A stretch of DNA of 64,000 bases. Source: Rhynchopus sp. YZ270_cl-10. Taxonomy: Eukaryota > Euglenozoa > Diplonemea > Diplonemida > Diplonemidae. How positions within the stretch are numbered: position 1 is the first letter of the stretch; the number at the start of each line of letters is the position of its first letter. Below, one piece after another: positions 43,533-53,820 of this stretch. A program made the translations under genes and the position numbers. A model generated the notes under the pieces. That model was given only the letters and a program-made list of their open reading frames with translations. It did no database searches and had not been told where the DNA came from. The stretch covers positions 124,001 to 188,000 of the forward strand of contig OZ037880.1 in the NCBI GenBank assembly GCA_964035575.1, given 5' to 3'.

Positions 43533-44998
43533 TCAAGACTTCCGAGTGTAAAACAGGAGATACGGGTCTGCGTTGAACGACGTCAGATTGGGCAGGGACG
43601 ACATCGATGCGTCGTCAGCAAGATTCCTGTGTAAGGGTTTTTTAATCATTTGAAAAAAACTTGATTGTAGTGACCCCCAAGGATGGGCATCACTCTATGT
43701 GAACCCCCACAAAAACAAAGGCACATACCATCTGTCCTGCTTCTTGATAGCCGCAGTGTAATGCCCCGAGGTCATGCTGACTCCTTTGTGCCCCACTACG
43801 GCGTGGAGGACGTAGTCCTGCCTTTTGCGTGAGGTTGTTGAGGAGGCGTGGATGGTGAGTGCTTCGTTGATGCGGATGCGGCGGGCGACTGTGGCCTTTG
43901 CGGCTGCGTCGAACCAGAGGTTCAAACAGAGACAGAGTGTGCTTGGGAGTGAAGAGAAGGCGTCTTGCTTGGAGGCCGGCGCGCCTGCTACTTCAACAGT
44001 CTGCGGCGAAGTGTAGTCCTGCAGGAAGCCCTCGACAGACGTCACCTTGTCAGAGATGACGTCCAAAGGCAGCACCGTAAATGCTTGCAAAGTGACAGAC
44101 GGAGCAGCACCCCTCGCTGCCAGCCGACTGGAGGTGTGCCCCCCAAAAATCGCCTGTATTATCCCCTTCTCGCTAAACCCCGTGCTGTGCTCCACGCCTC
44201 TGCTCTTCCCTCCCCTGCTTGCAGTCTGCCAGCCGTCCTCCACAGAAGATTTCTTCGGGCGGGTATCGCCTGTCATTGCAGACAGTTCAGTCTCCAAACT
44301 GTTCAGAAATGCAATCAAAAATTCGCATGCGTCGTGCTGGCTTCCCATGGGAAACGATTTTGAGTATTTTTGCATCTGTTTTGTTTTTGGGGTGTGAGGA
44401 AGGGGGAAATGTGTTTACATACAACACGAAGCACCTCAATCGCATCGGCAGGGGCTGCGCTCCCAGCATCGCTCGATTTGAAGCTAAACACAAACTGCCT
44501 GACTGCACAGATCAGCGGAAATCTCTCCGACGGCGCAACCGTTGCAGGGGGAAGCGACTTTACCAGATTGAGGAAGGCAGGCGCACTGAGGAGCGCCTGC
44601 AACACCGCATTTTGGTAACACGTATTGCCACGGTTAGAAATTCCCTTGAGGAGATACCCACTGGGCTTGAGGTTCAACGTAAACGAAAATGGGATTGCAC
44701 CAGAAGCACTGAGACTTGGCGACACAGCAGGCGAACCCCCCTTCGACGATCCCTTAGGGGAAACTACAGCAGGCGTATCCAACGGTGTGACGGGGGGCGG
44801 TGTGGTGCGCTGTCCACGCGCCTCCTTCTGCTTGCGTTTCCGCCACTCCTCCTCTTGCTTCTGTAGAAGCAGCTTCTTATTCGCATCGTCAGGTTTCGGC
44901 GGTGCATCACCCTGAGCAACCTTCCCGGGGCCCTTCCCGCCAGCCTTCTTCCCCTTCTTATCCATGGTCGCCCAGCCCCCCTGTTTATTCGACGCCAT
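43533..44998 (-). CDS. ubiquitin-specific protease (USP family, 438 aa)
   Basis: Exons 44998-44423, 44375-43729 and 43626-43533; introns 47 and 102 nt (GTATGT). USP enzymes are cysteine proteases that remove ubiquitin. Cys box: GNTCYQNAVLQALL (about residue 120). Then MGSQHDACEFLIAFLNSLET, and the His box HKGVSMTSGHYTAAIKKQDR followed across the last splice by WNLADDASMSSL and PYLLFYTRKS, the standard USP ending. The exact match of the final exon to the family C-terminus confirms the model. The N-terminal 90 residues are Lys/Ala-rich and coiled. Overall the catalytic domain is short and closest in layout to USP10-type enzymes; the substrate is unknown. Confidence 0.94.
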
Positions 44999-45664
44999 GT
45001 TCTATGTAAAAGAAGACGTACACCAAGTTAAGATTTTGGATGATCGTTGCAAAGTCTGTGTATTATGGTCGCGGACATCCTGTAGAGTGGGTGATAAAAA
45101 TATGGTAGAAATCAACTTTTTGGGGAGAAAAAGGGGAGAGCGGGATGAGAAAGAGAGAGAGAGAGAGCAAATTACAGTCATCCAACAAAGGTTGGTGGGG
45201 TAAACCCACCAAATTTTTTCGAGCCCCCAAATACACCAACGTTTTTACCCATCAACCTTTGTTGGGTGACTGTAATCTAAAAAACCAAAGGGGGGGTTCT
45301 TTTCGTTGTCATTACATGCGTCCTTTTCTTTTACCTGAATGTTTTTGTTTGTGTCAAACAAAAAAATAAACAGGAAGGAGAAAAAAAAAACGTTGAGGAC
45401 ACTATTGCAGGTATTTCCTCTCTTTCGGCCCTTTTTTTAAAGAATATTGAAAGATGTACCCGCATAAACTAAAAACGATGCGTTTTTTTATTACAGATCC
45501 CCACCAAAAAAAAAGTTCGTAAGACGATCATTTTTTGTCTTATAAAAGGATTATGTTTGTAAGTGCAAAACCTTCTACTCTTCACCATTTTTTTCTTTCT
45601 TTCATGAATTCTTTTTTTGTTAAAATGCGTGAAAAAACAACCCCCCTCCATTCCCACCCCCCCT
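44999..45664. other. intergenic spacer with a MITE-like element
   Basis: A/T-rich spacer holding the 106-bp inverted-repeat element (45171-45276) and a GA microsatellite just before it. No gene recognised. Confidence 0.6.
45171..45276. mobile_element. 106-bp MITE-like inverted-repeat element
   Basis: Starts ATTACAGTCATCCAACAAAG and ends CTTTGTTGGGTGACTGTAAT, with terminal inverted repeats of about 33 bp that continue inward (GTTGGTGGG / CCCATCAAC) with few mismatches. It has no coding capacity. No clear target duplication is seen. Confidence 0.8.
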
Positions 45665-47224
45665 TTACAACAAACCAGACTCCATACGGTGCGGATTCGC
45701 CATTTTGAAGGAAGCGGTGAGTGCAGATGACAGTTCAGAATACATTTCTGAGGAGTCTGGACAGAGCGTGACTGGGTCGTCGAGGTGCGGGGAGGTGATG
45801 ACAATGTTGTACGGGTTTTCGGGGTCTTTTGCGTCGGTATGAAGAGACGCCTCTGAGAGGGGGATGAGCACGAGGCGGAGGGTGGTGAGCTTGTCCGCAC
45901 GGAGCGTGAGGAAGCCTTCGTGCACGGTTGCGTAGCGACGTGCCCAGTCGCCTGAGGAAAACCACGACACCGCACTCTGCGAGACAATGTACCGCTTCCA
46001 CAACGTAGGCAGCACCTCCTCTGGCTTGTCCTTCTCCTTCAGACGTGGTACCACGCTCCTAAGAGGCCGCCCACGCAGCTCCTTGTAGAACGCAGCAAAC
46101 GTCGCATCCATCTTCTCCCCAGACCCCTTAAACAACACTACCCGCAGCTGCCCAGTCCATGCGCCCCACTCCTCGGCAGAGGCGCATTCAAAGCGTTCGG
46201 CGCCAGATGCGTGTGTGACCGCGAAGTGGTGGCCGTCCTCCTTGACCTCCGCAGGTGTGGCATCCAAGGTTGCGTCTTGCAGAGAGACTTTCTGTGGTGG
46301 GGGTGGTGGTGGTGGGGTTGGTGGTGGGGGGGGGTGAAAGGTTATACCCGTTCCGCAGTGGTGGCGATGGGGCTCGAGAAGAGCTCAAGCGTCGCGTTCT
46401 CGAGGACAACCCATTTGCGTTCGCGTGCACTGACCCAGCCGTTGGTGTGCACCCAGAGGTACCCCGAGAGCGCTGCTGTGTCCTGCGCGAGCACAGCGCG
46501 CACGTCGGCGTTCTCCGTCAAGACAGGTGACGACGGCTGCGTGCGGACGTGCTGTACCGTCGTGGAGGGGCGGACGTCTGCTGCGGGCACACCACCCCAC
46601 TTCTCGCCGTCTTCAAAGATCACTGTTTTTAGTGAAATAGCAATCATTCAAAAAACAAAAAAACCACATACCCGTGTACAGCCCTTTCCCTTCCACATGC
46701 ATGATACGTGCCGCATCCCACTTCGCCTCAGTCTCGTTGTCGAGCACGGACACACAACGCACATCCACTGGGGAGCCTACCCCGAGGTGCTCCTCCTTGG
46801 GGTCTGCGACGACGACTGCTGCTGCTGGCTGCGGAGGGTCGAGGGCGGCGACGTTGGGGTCCTTCTGCTTCTTCAGGGCGGACTTCACTGGGGCTGGGGT
46901 TTGGCTGCTGTGTGAAGCATCGTCACGCTGCTGCGTGCCTGCCTCTGCCACAGCAGTGTTGGACGCAGACGAGCCACGTCGCGACGACGAAGGGCTGTCG
47001 CCCTCCTGCGACGCCACACCACCACTCCCACCACCACCACCACTCGTCCGCCGCAGCACCTTCCCCATCTTCTGGTTCAGCGCCGCCACCGCGTATATTC
47101 GCTGCTTCCGCTCATCCTCCACCTCCGCATGCAAACGCTGCACCTCCGCAGCCAACGTCTGCACCATAGCCCGCAGCTCCTCCATTGCTGCGTTGGTGGG
47201 GTGAGCGGGGATAGGGTCACCCAT
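45665..47224 (-). CDS. tandem PH-domain protein with coiled coil (484 aa)
   Basis: Exons 47224-46672, 46622-46348 and 46291-45665; introns 49 and 56 nt, the second with a GTATAA donor. The start MGDPIPAHP at 47224 is chosen because the region before it looks non-coding; an in-frame ATG at 47329 is possible. A coiled coil (MEELRAMVQTLAAEVQRLHA) is followed by a Ser/Gly-rich linker and then two PH-like folds. The first is SGYLWVHTNGWVSARERKWV to EWGAWTGQLRVVL, with the invariant tryptophan in EEWGAWTGQL. The second is TLWKRYIVSQSAVSWFSSGD to SSALTASFKMA. PH domains bind phosphoinositides or proteins at membranes, so a membrane-linked adaptor is likely. Confidence 0.82.
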
Positions 47225-47391
47225 CTCTGGTAACGTTTGTTTTCTTTGTGTACCCCCTTTGCTGTGGAGGGGTTCTTTTAGTGATGAATGTGAAGTGGAA
47301 AACTGTGATCTTTTTTTTTCGAGGCTCATCAGAGCTAAACTGTTGGGGGTTAGGGGAAAATGCCTTGTTTTGCGACGCTCGCTCGCAGCTT

Positions 47392-48084
47392 TCATCTCTC
47401 TCCCGCTTTCTTTCCGTTTTGCGTCTCTTGCCTGAGGAGTTCCCGCAGAGTCGCTTCGTCAGCTGCTTCAGATGCTGCGCTCTCTTTATTGCCAAGAACG
47501 ATTTCATGAAACCGCTCTCCTCCTGTCCGTCCGAGGAGTGTTGTGCGGTGGTCGTCTTCACGTTGAACTTTGTCGATGAATTTGTCGAAGTCAGTTGTAA
47601 GTGCGCCGGTGACGAAAAACATGGTGAAGAAGAAGCAGAACAGTATCACTATAGAACAACCTAAGGCCCACATCCACGTGACAAGCATACGCTCAAACGG
47701 ATCATCTCGTTTTTTCTTTGCAACCTGCGGTACATCATCGACAGAGGCAGTATGCTGATGCATGTACGCCTGCGCAACACCTTGCCCTGCAAACTCCTCC
47801 ATCCACAGGGCATGCGCCGCTTTTGCCATAAAAATCTCCTCCCTCACCTCATCTGTATCCTCCTTCTGCTGCTTAAAGAACAGATCAGACATGCGTCTGT
47901 CGTACGCATCGTTGATGCTCGCATAGTTAATCGGTGTGATGTTCACTTTCACACGCAAGGCACGCAACGACTCTGCCTTGTTCAGTAGAGGCACCTCACC
48001 ACGAGCCTCTGGCGCATAAAATGATCTAATTTGTGTCAACAGACCTATACGTCGTCCACCTCTATGCACCGTTCGAAGCAGCAT
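47392..48084 (-). CDS. probable mitochondrial membrane protein (230 aa)
   Basis: ATG 48084, one exon. The start MLLRTVHRGGRRIGLLTQIR with SFYAPEARGE after it is a good mitochondrial presequence (Arg-rich, no acidic residues for 25 positions). The middle is a charged helical region containing NYASINDAYDRRMSDLFFKQ. One strong membrane segment follows (MWALGCSIVILFCFFFTMFF), then a hydrophilic, charged C-terminus ending ELLRQETQNGKKAGER. The pattern suits a single-pass inner-membrane protein such as a complex assembly factor or accessory subunit, but I recognise no family. Confidence 0.75.
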   Translation of the reverse strand: MLLRTVHRGGRRIGLLTQIRSFYAPEARGEVPLLNKAESLRALRVKVNITPINYASINDAYDRRMSDLFFKQQKEDTDEVREEIFMAKAAHALWMEEFAGQGVAQAYMHQHTASVDDVPQVAKKKRDDPFERMLVTWMWALGCSIVILFCFFFTMFFVTGALTTDFDKFIDKVQREDDHRTTLLGRTGGERFHEIVLGNKESAASEAADEATLRELLRQETQNGKKAGER

Positions 48085-48685
48085 TTTCTTTGTGTATGTT
48101 GTACTGGAGGCGCGTGAGAGAGAGATGAGAAAGTTTGACGAAGAAGAAGAGGTAAGGAAGGAACCCCGCAGTGGTGGTAAGAGAATGGGGAAAGGCTGGA
48201 TGGGGTGTGGTCTTTTGTATGCATAACTTTTGGTCCAAAGAGAAAAGTGTGTGCTATGAAGAAACAATGTCGTTCGTGTTGGTGTGATTGCGAATTCCCT
48301 AGGACACATGTGACAAGCACAGAGAACGGGGGGGGGGAAACGCAGCCCATCAACAGGGAGACGGAAAAGATGGAAAAGAAAAAAACCCAAAGAAAAAGTA
48401 GTAAGGTGGCGTAGTAAGGTAGGTTGTGTGTTTCCAAAAACACAGAAAAAGAAGTCGAAGAAGGAAGGGTGTTGCAAACACATGCAGACGCCTTGTGGAC
48501 GTGGACACGTGGCAAGAAAAGCAACAAGCGGAGAGCAAGCTCAATCTCAATGCCTCCGAGAGCAACAGTCCGTCCACGTACATGCAGCACATAGATGCTG
48601 CAATGCAAGGACGGGTCAAAAGAAAAAAGTAAAATGTATCAAAAGGAAAGTCACGTTCAACCTAAACAAAAGAAAGGACTCACTT
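48085..48685. other. spacer with coding-like plus-strand segments
   Basis: Between the mitochondrial protein start and the GST stop. The plus strand has a Cys-rich ATG frame (48256-48414, MKKQCRSCWCDCEF) and a second open segment (48426-48632). I could not find splice sites that join them in frame. Confidence 0.4.
48426..48632 (+). CDS. possible terminal exon of a plus-strand gene
   Basis: The open frame ends TAA at 48632 and reads like protein in its second half: CRRLVDVDTWQEKQQAESK, LNLNASESNSPSTYMQHIDA, AMQGRVKRKK. There is no ATG near its start; an acceptor-like AACACAG at 48440-48446 suggests it begins as an exon. It would be convergent with the GST gene, 53 bp away. The upstream part is not resolved. 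Confidence 0.28.
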   Translation: MCFQKHRKRSRRRKGVANTCRRLVDVDTWQEKQQAESKLNLNASESNSPSTYMQHIDAAMQGRVKRKK

Positions 48686-49330
48686 TCAGGCCTTGAAGAC
48701 AGTGCGAAGACCCTCCGCAGACGCGTAGTACTCCTTCACCTTCGGGTGGTTTGCCACCACAGCCTTGTGTGCAGCAAGGTTCTTGAACGGCGCCAGTGCG
48801 TCCGACGGGATCCCGGTAAAGAACCCAGAAACAAGCACATTCACGGACACAAAGAGCGACAGGTCGGCCACCGTAAGGGAGTCCCCCACAGCGTACTTCT
48901 TCCCCGCAACGCGCGAGTCGAGGAAGCTAAGCCACTTGTGCAGGTCCCCGCCCTCGGCAGCCGCAGCCTCAAGGAAGGCCTTCTTCTCCGCCTCGTCCGT
49001 CATCGCAAACGACTTCCCGAGGGCAGTGAAGATCTCCGCTGCGTAGTCCACCGACTCGTCCACACTCAGCGCCGCGCGTGCATCCTCGGGGTACAGGTTC
49101 GCGAGCCTCCCGACGTAGCGCAGGATTGCGTTCGACTGCCCGACCACCTCCCCGTCCACGTACAGAAGCGGCAGCTGCTGCGGTGCCACCTTCGCCTTCA
49201 GACCCGCTCCCCAGGCAGGGAAGTCAACGTGCTCGTCCTCAAGCGCAAGGCCGCCGATGTGTGCGGCAAGACGGACCGCCTCAGGCTTTCCGGGGAAGGC
49301 GAAGTAGACAAGCTTCAGGGTCGGTGCCAT
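48686..49330 (-). CDS. glutathione S-transferase (214 aa)
   Basis: ATG 49330, single exon, standard GST length. The N-terminal thioredoxin fold has the catalytic tyrosine in LKLVYFAFPGKPEAVRLA, the cis-Pro element QQLPLLYVDGEVVGQS and the glutathione-binding QSNAILRYVGRLANLYP (Ser in QS). The all-helical C-terminal domain includes VGDSLTVADLSLFVSVN, the usual folding motif. Resembles the sigma/alpha-mu-like soluble classes. It conjugates glutathione to electrophiles in the cytosol. No presequence, frame intact. Confidence 0.95.
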   Translation of the reverse strand: MAPTLKLVYFAFPGKPEAVRLAAHIGGLALEDEHVDFPAWGAGLKAKVAPQQLPLLYVDGEVVGQSNAILRYVGRLANLYPEDARAALSVDESVDYAAEIFTALGKSFAMTDEAEKKAFLEAAAAEGGDLHKWLSFLDSRVAGKKYAVGDSLTVADLSLFVSVNVLVSGFFTGIPSDALAPFKNLAAHKAVVANHPKVKEYYASAEGLRTVFKA

Positions 49331-49426
49331 TTTTTGTGTGAGGGTGGGTTGTGGTGTTGTTGTAAAAAGAATCTGTACGGGTGTTGAATTTTCGTGAGAA
49401 ACTGACCTGGGTGTCAGTGTGTGGGG
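49331..49426. promoter_or_regulatory. GST upstream region (inferred)
   Basis: Short region between the GST start codon and a plus-strand open frame. No motif recognised beyond a T-rich stretch; inferred only from position. Confidence 0.25.
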
Positions 49427-49786
49427 ATGGGACACGAAGAAAGACAAGAAAAAACCTTTTCTTTTTTTGGAAGCCAGTCGGAGTTTGTTTGCCTACAAAT
49501 CCGTTTATTTTCTAAACAAAGTGGGTTGATTTTTGGTCACAACCCGAGCACAGAAAGCTCAACGGTGGCCGTTGATATGCTAGAAGCTCTTCTGCAAAGG
49601 TACCTCACACAGACACCAGACACTAAGCACCTCACATCAGATCCACTTGGGGGTCCACACACAAAGTTCTCCAAAGCCTTAAGAACGTACACTGTGTTGT
49701 CTCGACACTACACTGTACCCCCTAAAAGATCTGCACCCAATCTCACCTATCTTTGCTCCCTAAAGAAACCTAAAAATTTAGCTTAA
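49427..49786 (+). CDS. possible plus-strand gene (119 aa), unsupported by homology
   Basis: ATG 49427 to TAA 49786 is open for 119 codons in moderately A/T-rich DNA. It reads MGHEERQEKTFSFFGSQSEF, then VAVDMLEALLQRYLTQTPDT and KHLTSDPLGGPHTKFSKALR. It overlaps the last 17 bp of the convergent thioredoxin-fold gene and lies head-to-head with GST. It may be chance; no family is recognised. Confidence 0.3.
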   Translation: MGHEERQEKTFSFFGSQSEFVCLQIRLFSKQSGLIFGHNPSTESSTVAVDMLEALLQRYLTQTPDTKHLTSDPLGGPHTKFSKALRTYTVLSRHYTVPPKRSAPNLTYLCSLKKPKNLA

Positions 49787-50306
49787 AGGTGTTATGCAAA
49801 GTGTAGTCCGCAGGGTTCGGGACCTCCATGGGTTTTGGATCGCCGTTAGGCGGGCGTGACGCGATTGCTTCGAGAGCAGAGCGGATGAGCTCCGAAAGGA
49901 AGTCTGGCGAGAAGTGTCCTGTATAGCGATCGTCCCGGAGACGTTGTTGTGGCGTGACTAAGGTAGACGCGAGGTGGTCTGTAAGCTGGCACGGCAACGA
50001 CGCTGCGGGCGGCTGGTGGTTCATCCGTATCTTCTTCTGTTCAAAGTAAAAGAAGATACACGGCGTGCCCACCAAAAGCTGTTCGTTCTTTGCCCACTGC
50101 CATTGATGACAGTCGTCTATCAATACAATACTCGTCGGAACCCGAGAATGCGCGTATTTAACCTTCCCCGCCACCTCCAACGCTGCCAGCAAACTGTTTC
50201 GACAGCTCGGCATCCAGTCCACCCCATGCACGGCCACAGTAAGACCCGGCTGTTTCAATGCTGCCTGCAAGTCAGGGCAGCTCCACTCTTCTGGTAATTC
50301 TACCAT
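49770..50306 (-). CDS. thioredoxin-fold protein with single active-site cysteine (178 aa)
   Basis: ATG 50306, one exon. The sequence has the beta-alpha-beta layout of thioredoxin: TVAVHGVDWMPSCRNSLLAA in place of the WCxxC strand-helix (only the C-terminal cysteine is kept), SIVLIDDCHQWQWAKN as the third strand with helix, and VGTPCIFFYFEQKKIR with the cis-proline TP. The C-terminal extension (YTGHFSPDFLSELIRSALEA) carries a further helix. With one cysteine it is more likely a redox-inactive or monothiol member, for example a dynein light-chain or spliceosomal type, than a disulfide reductase. Location is not indicated. Confidence 0.78.
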   Translation of the reverse strand: MVELPEEWSCPDLQAALKQPGLTVAVHGVDWMPSCRNSLLAALEVAGKVKYAHSRVPTSIVLIDDCHQWQWAKNEQLLVGTPCIFFYFEQKKIRMNHQPPAASLPCQLTDHLASTLVTPQQRLRDDRYTGHFSPDFLSELIRSALEAIASRPPNGDPKPMEVPNPADYTLHNTFKLNF

Positions 50307-51146
50307 TTTCGTGTATTTTTTTTTTTCTGTATGAATTAGAGGAAGAAGAAGAAGGGGGAGGGGAAGGAGGAGGAAATGAGAAGAAGAAAAAAACCCCCCT
50401 CTTTTTTTGTCAATTTTATTGAAAATGAAAAAAAAGAAATATCATTCAAAAAGAGAAAAAAAAATTTGGGTGAGATGCGACTAGACTTCTGCTGAGCCGA
50501 TCTACCGTGGTTTTTGAAGAAAAAAAAAAGGGAGATGAGGGAACGGGACATTTGTTTTCATTTGAAAACAAAATTTTCTTTTGTAGTAGTGTGGACACCT
50601 CCTGAAGGAGGATTGTGTATTTACTTTGTGTCGCTGAACACAAAAAAATAAAGAACACAATCCCCTTATTAGAACGATGTATATTTTCCCCCCCAGGTTG
50701 TTACCTTTTTGGGGGGCACACTTTAAGACATAAAACCTACGGCTGCCTGGAGGTAAAATATAGAGGGTCAGGTCCAGGCCACGGTGCACACACATAAAAA
50801 AAGTTGTCATAAAAAGGTGAAAACTACACAGAATACAAAACCAACAATTGGTGGATTTTCTTTTTTTCTTTTCTTTGCATCTGAAGCGCATGCAAACGAG
50901 GGGCGGAGTGTGTGTGTGTCCTTTTTTTCTTTTTTTCTTTTTTTCTGGAAAATTTTTAAATGTGGAGAGAATGGGTGAGTGGTGAGTGAACTTGTTTTTT
51001 TAGACGCCGGCCAGTTTGAAAAAAAAAGATACATCAGCGTAGTTGCTGCTCAGATATAAAGCGAAATTGACGAAGTGCACACAACCTCCGTACGCAGACC
51101 ATTAATGAGTCGTAAACGGAAAGTTTGTGTCATCAAATGCAGCACA

Positions 51147-51184
51147 AAAAAGATAAGATGATCCTAACCCTTGCAGTCACCTTG
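51147..51184 (-). repeat. dispersed hairpin repeat, copy 10
   Basis: AAAAAAGATAAGATGATCCT, AACCCTTGCAGTCACCTT; outer arms AAGATGA/TCACCTT are kept. Confidence 0.6.
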
Positions 51185-52520
51185 CAAAAAAAGGCAAATA
51201 AAAATGCTTGAGGATGAAGTAGTTTCATGGACACAAATTCATCTCAAATTAAAAAAGAGAGGAAAAAAAAATCTGGCTCGTCTAATAAAACTTCACACGT
51301 TTTCTTTTTTGTCAACAACAAAAAAAAGGCAAAAAAAGCAAGAAAAAAAACAGCAATAAAAACAATTTTTTTTTTGAAAAATATGAATGCGGCATACTTT
51401 GCTGCACACTTTTCAAAAAAAAGGAAAAAATGAAATAGGGGGGGGGGGGGTTCAGCAACAGCAAATAAACTGGGGGCATAGTGGGATGGAGGGAGGGGGT
51501 TTTTTTCTCGACCTTTTTTTGTAAATTTCAATAGCACATTGCCTGTTGTATCTTTTTTTAAAATTTTAATTGTAGTGTAGGAACTAAGCTCAAGGGTAAC
51601 AGCATTTTTTTTTTGGAGGGAAATATTATTGTCATGTGCCAGTGTTCTGCTTCGAACAAGTCACATTAAAACCACATGGGTATTTTTTTTAAATTTAAAG
51701 TTTGTAGTATCGAACATAACGGGTGGGAAGGTGGACCGATTTTTTTTTTTACATACTGGTTTTGCTTTCCCAACTCGTTTCTTTTACTGTCACGAATTTA
51801 TTTTTTTTCTAAACTGCTCTTGAAAGCCGCTAACTAATTGTGAAACAAAACAAAACAAAAAACAAATATTAACAATGTAGCAAACGTCGCAATGTTACAA
51901 AACCCTCAAGGGAAGTGGGAGGGTTCGTTTTAAAGCAAATTTTAATACAACAAAAAATTATTTAATAAAACGTGCTACACATTTTTTAAAACAACAAACA
52001 TTTCAGGATTTTTTCTTTGAAAAAAAATTTTTTTTTACACAAAGATAGGTATAGTTCTGGCTACCATGAAAGGCTTCACTCTCCATCTCGAACTGCTATC
52101 TGAAACTGAAATTACCATGAATGACTCCTTACAAAAATCCCTGGAAACACATTATAGGCCCTCCACTCCACAGCAGGTAAACAGACTGCACAATTTAACA
52201 TTTTGCTTTTTTTTTCAAGGGGAGAAACTAGGGTGGGAAATTTTTGAATAGCACATTTGTATCGGGGGGGCCGAACAGAGAGACACGGGAAGTCAGCGCA
52301 AAAAAAAAAAAGGGGGGGGGAAGACCCACTCCCATTCATTTCATAGGTGGAGACACCCTATTAACTTGCCTGGTAGTTCCCGAGAATCTAGGGTGGTTTG
52401 CATCAGAAGTGTAGGGTATATTTGTTTTGTTTTTACCACAGGCTTGGGGAGGGGTATGCGAGAGTTTAAAACATGCGCCTGGAGAATGTGTATAAAAAAA
52501 ACAAAAAACAAAAGAAAGAA

Positions 52521-52560
52521 AAAGTTTGTAAGATACCACCAAACCTCTCATGCTTGGCTT
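52521..52560 (-). repeat. dispersed hairpin repeat, copy 11
   Basis: AAAGTTTGTAAGATACCACC, AAACCTCTCATGCTTGGCTT; the inner part CCTCTCATGCTTGG matches the loop and second arm of the family. Confidence 0.55.
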
Positions 52561-52633
52561 GAAAGAAGTGGCAATACCAAAGACAAACTGTGTGTATGAA
52601 GGTGTGTAGATAGATGCCTTGCGACAGCCACAC

Positions 52634-52760
52634 AAGTTACGGGTTTTCAGGGTTTCCGCCAAGGGGGACCGGGGGGGACCATGGACCCCCCCAATATTTT
52701 TCCCAGAAAAATCCAGATTTTTACAGGGGTTTGGGGGGGCCCATGGACCCCCCCAAGAAA
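52634..52760. repeat. G/C-run repeat beginning CAGGGTTTCCGCC
   Basis: TTTTCAGGGTTTCCGCCAAG followed by G-runs and repeated CCATGGACCCCCCC blocks. An inverted relative ending GGCGGAAACCCTGG lies at 53925-53985. Confidence 0.5.
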
Positions 52761-53273
52761 AATGGGGTTTTGGAGGTTGTAGATGACCCCCCGTGGTCAT
52801 GTGACCCCACCGTGCAGAGCATTTGGCTCGCTGTGTCAAAAGAAGTGGAAGAAAAGGGGGGGAAAATCTAAAAGAAAAAAAGAGAAAAAGAAAAAAGTAG
52901 CGTACCGTGCGCCTGCGGCGCTGTTGCTGACTATTTGATATTGATATATCCCCATTGATACTTATGTGGTTGCCCCTTTTTTAAGGAGGCTTCGATGCAA
53001 GCAGCGAGTACATTCACTTTCTATTACATGTTCCAACTGCAGCACTGTAGCGCCATACAACGAAAAAAGCAAATGCCATCACCCTCTCACAAGACCCTTA
53101 CCTTGTTAAGCTTCCACCCCCGACCAGATCCTGCACTAGCAGGTGATTGTCGACACAACAAAAAAGCAAAGACAGCCTTTCTGCAGCCTAGTGGAAGTGA
53201 CACCTCAATCGGCAGTGAGCTCCCCCGCCCTTTCAACCCTTCCCGAAATTTTTTTTGCGGCCCTCCCCCCGCC

Positions 53274-53820
53274 AGGCATGAGAATAAGGCCCGGACCCCG
53301 GACCCCGGACCCGGCCCCCCGGAACCCCACACCCCCCTACCCTACTCTTGCTCCCTTCCCACCCTCTAAGAACTTGTCCATTTTGGAAAAGTGACCCCAC
53401 CACTGGCCGCACGGATTCCGAAAATGCAAATGCCGGTGTTTTTTGGTATTTTCATTTTGCACTCTGCCCGGCACCTTGCCCGGCACCCTGTCCGGCACCC
53501 TGTTAAACCCCGACACCCCCACCCATTCCCAGCACCAACACATCCACAACAGAAATTTTACTATGTCATCACCCCAGGCAGCTGTACATGACAGCCTGTC
53601 CGGCACCCCCGCTGTCAAGAGGGGGTCCCGAGAAAGCCCCATTTGTGAATCTTTACATAGATTAGAGTCAGCTTAGAGATCCCCTCACCCCACCCCACAC
53701 CCAACGTGTCGTTCAGCACTCCAAAAAACCGAGACCCCCTCACCCCCACCCCACCCCTTGTGAGAATAGCCCGGACCCCGGACCCCGGACCCGCACCCCC
53801 CTAACCTTATTCTCATGCCT
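53274..53820. mobile_element. 547-bp element with perfect 16-bp inverted ends
   Basis: AGGCATGAGAATAAGG at 53274-53289 is exactly mirrored by CCTTATTCTCATGCCT at 53805-53820. Both ends carry CCCCGGACCCCGGACC-type arrays just inside, and an internal GAGAATAGCCCGGACC at 53762-53777 repeats the left end. It shares the GAGAATAAG core with 38935-39102. No transposase frame is visible. Confidence 0.7.
53453..53505. repeat. short tandem repeat (CCGGCACCCTG)n
   Basis: Three to four imperfect 10-11 bp units CCGGCACCTTG/CCGGCACCCTG, with one more at 53597-53607. Confidence 0.7.

Noticed and set aside
52995-53369. 124-codon plus-strand frame
   Set aside because: The second half is translated GGACC repeat DNA and the start lacks any supporting signal.
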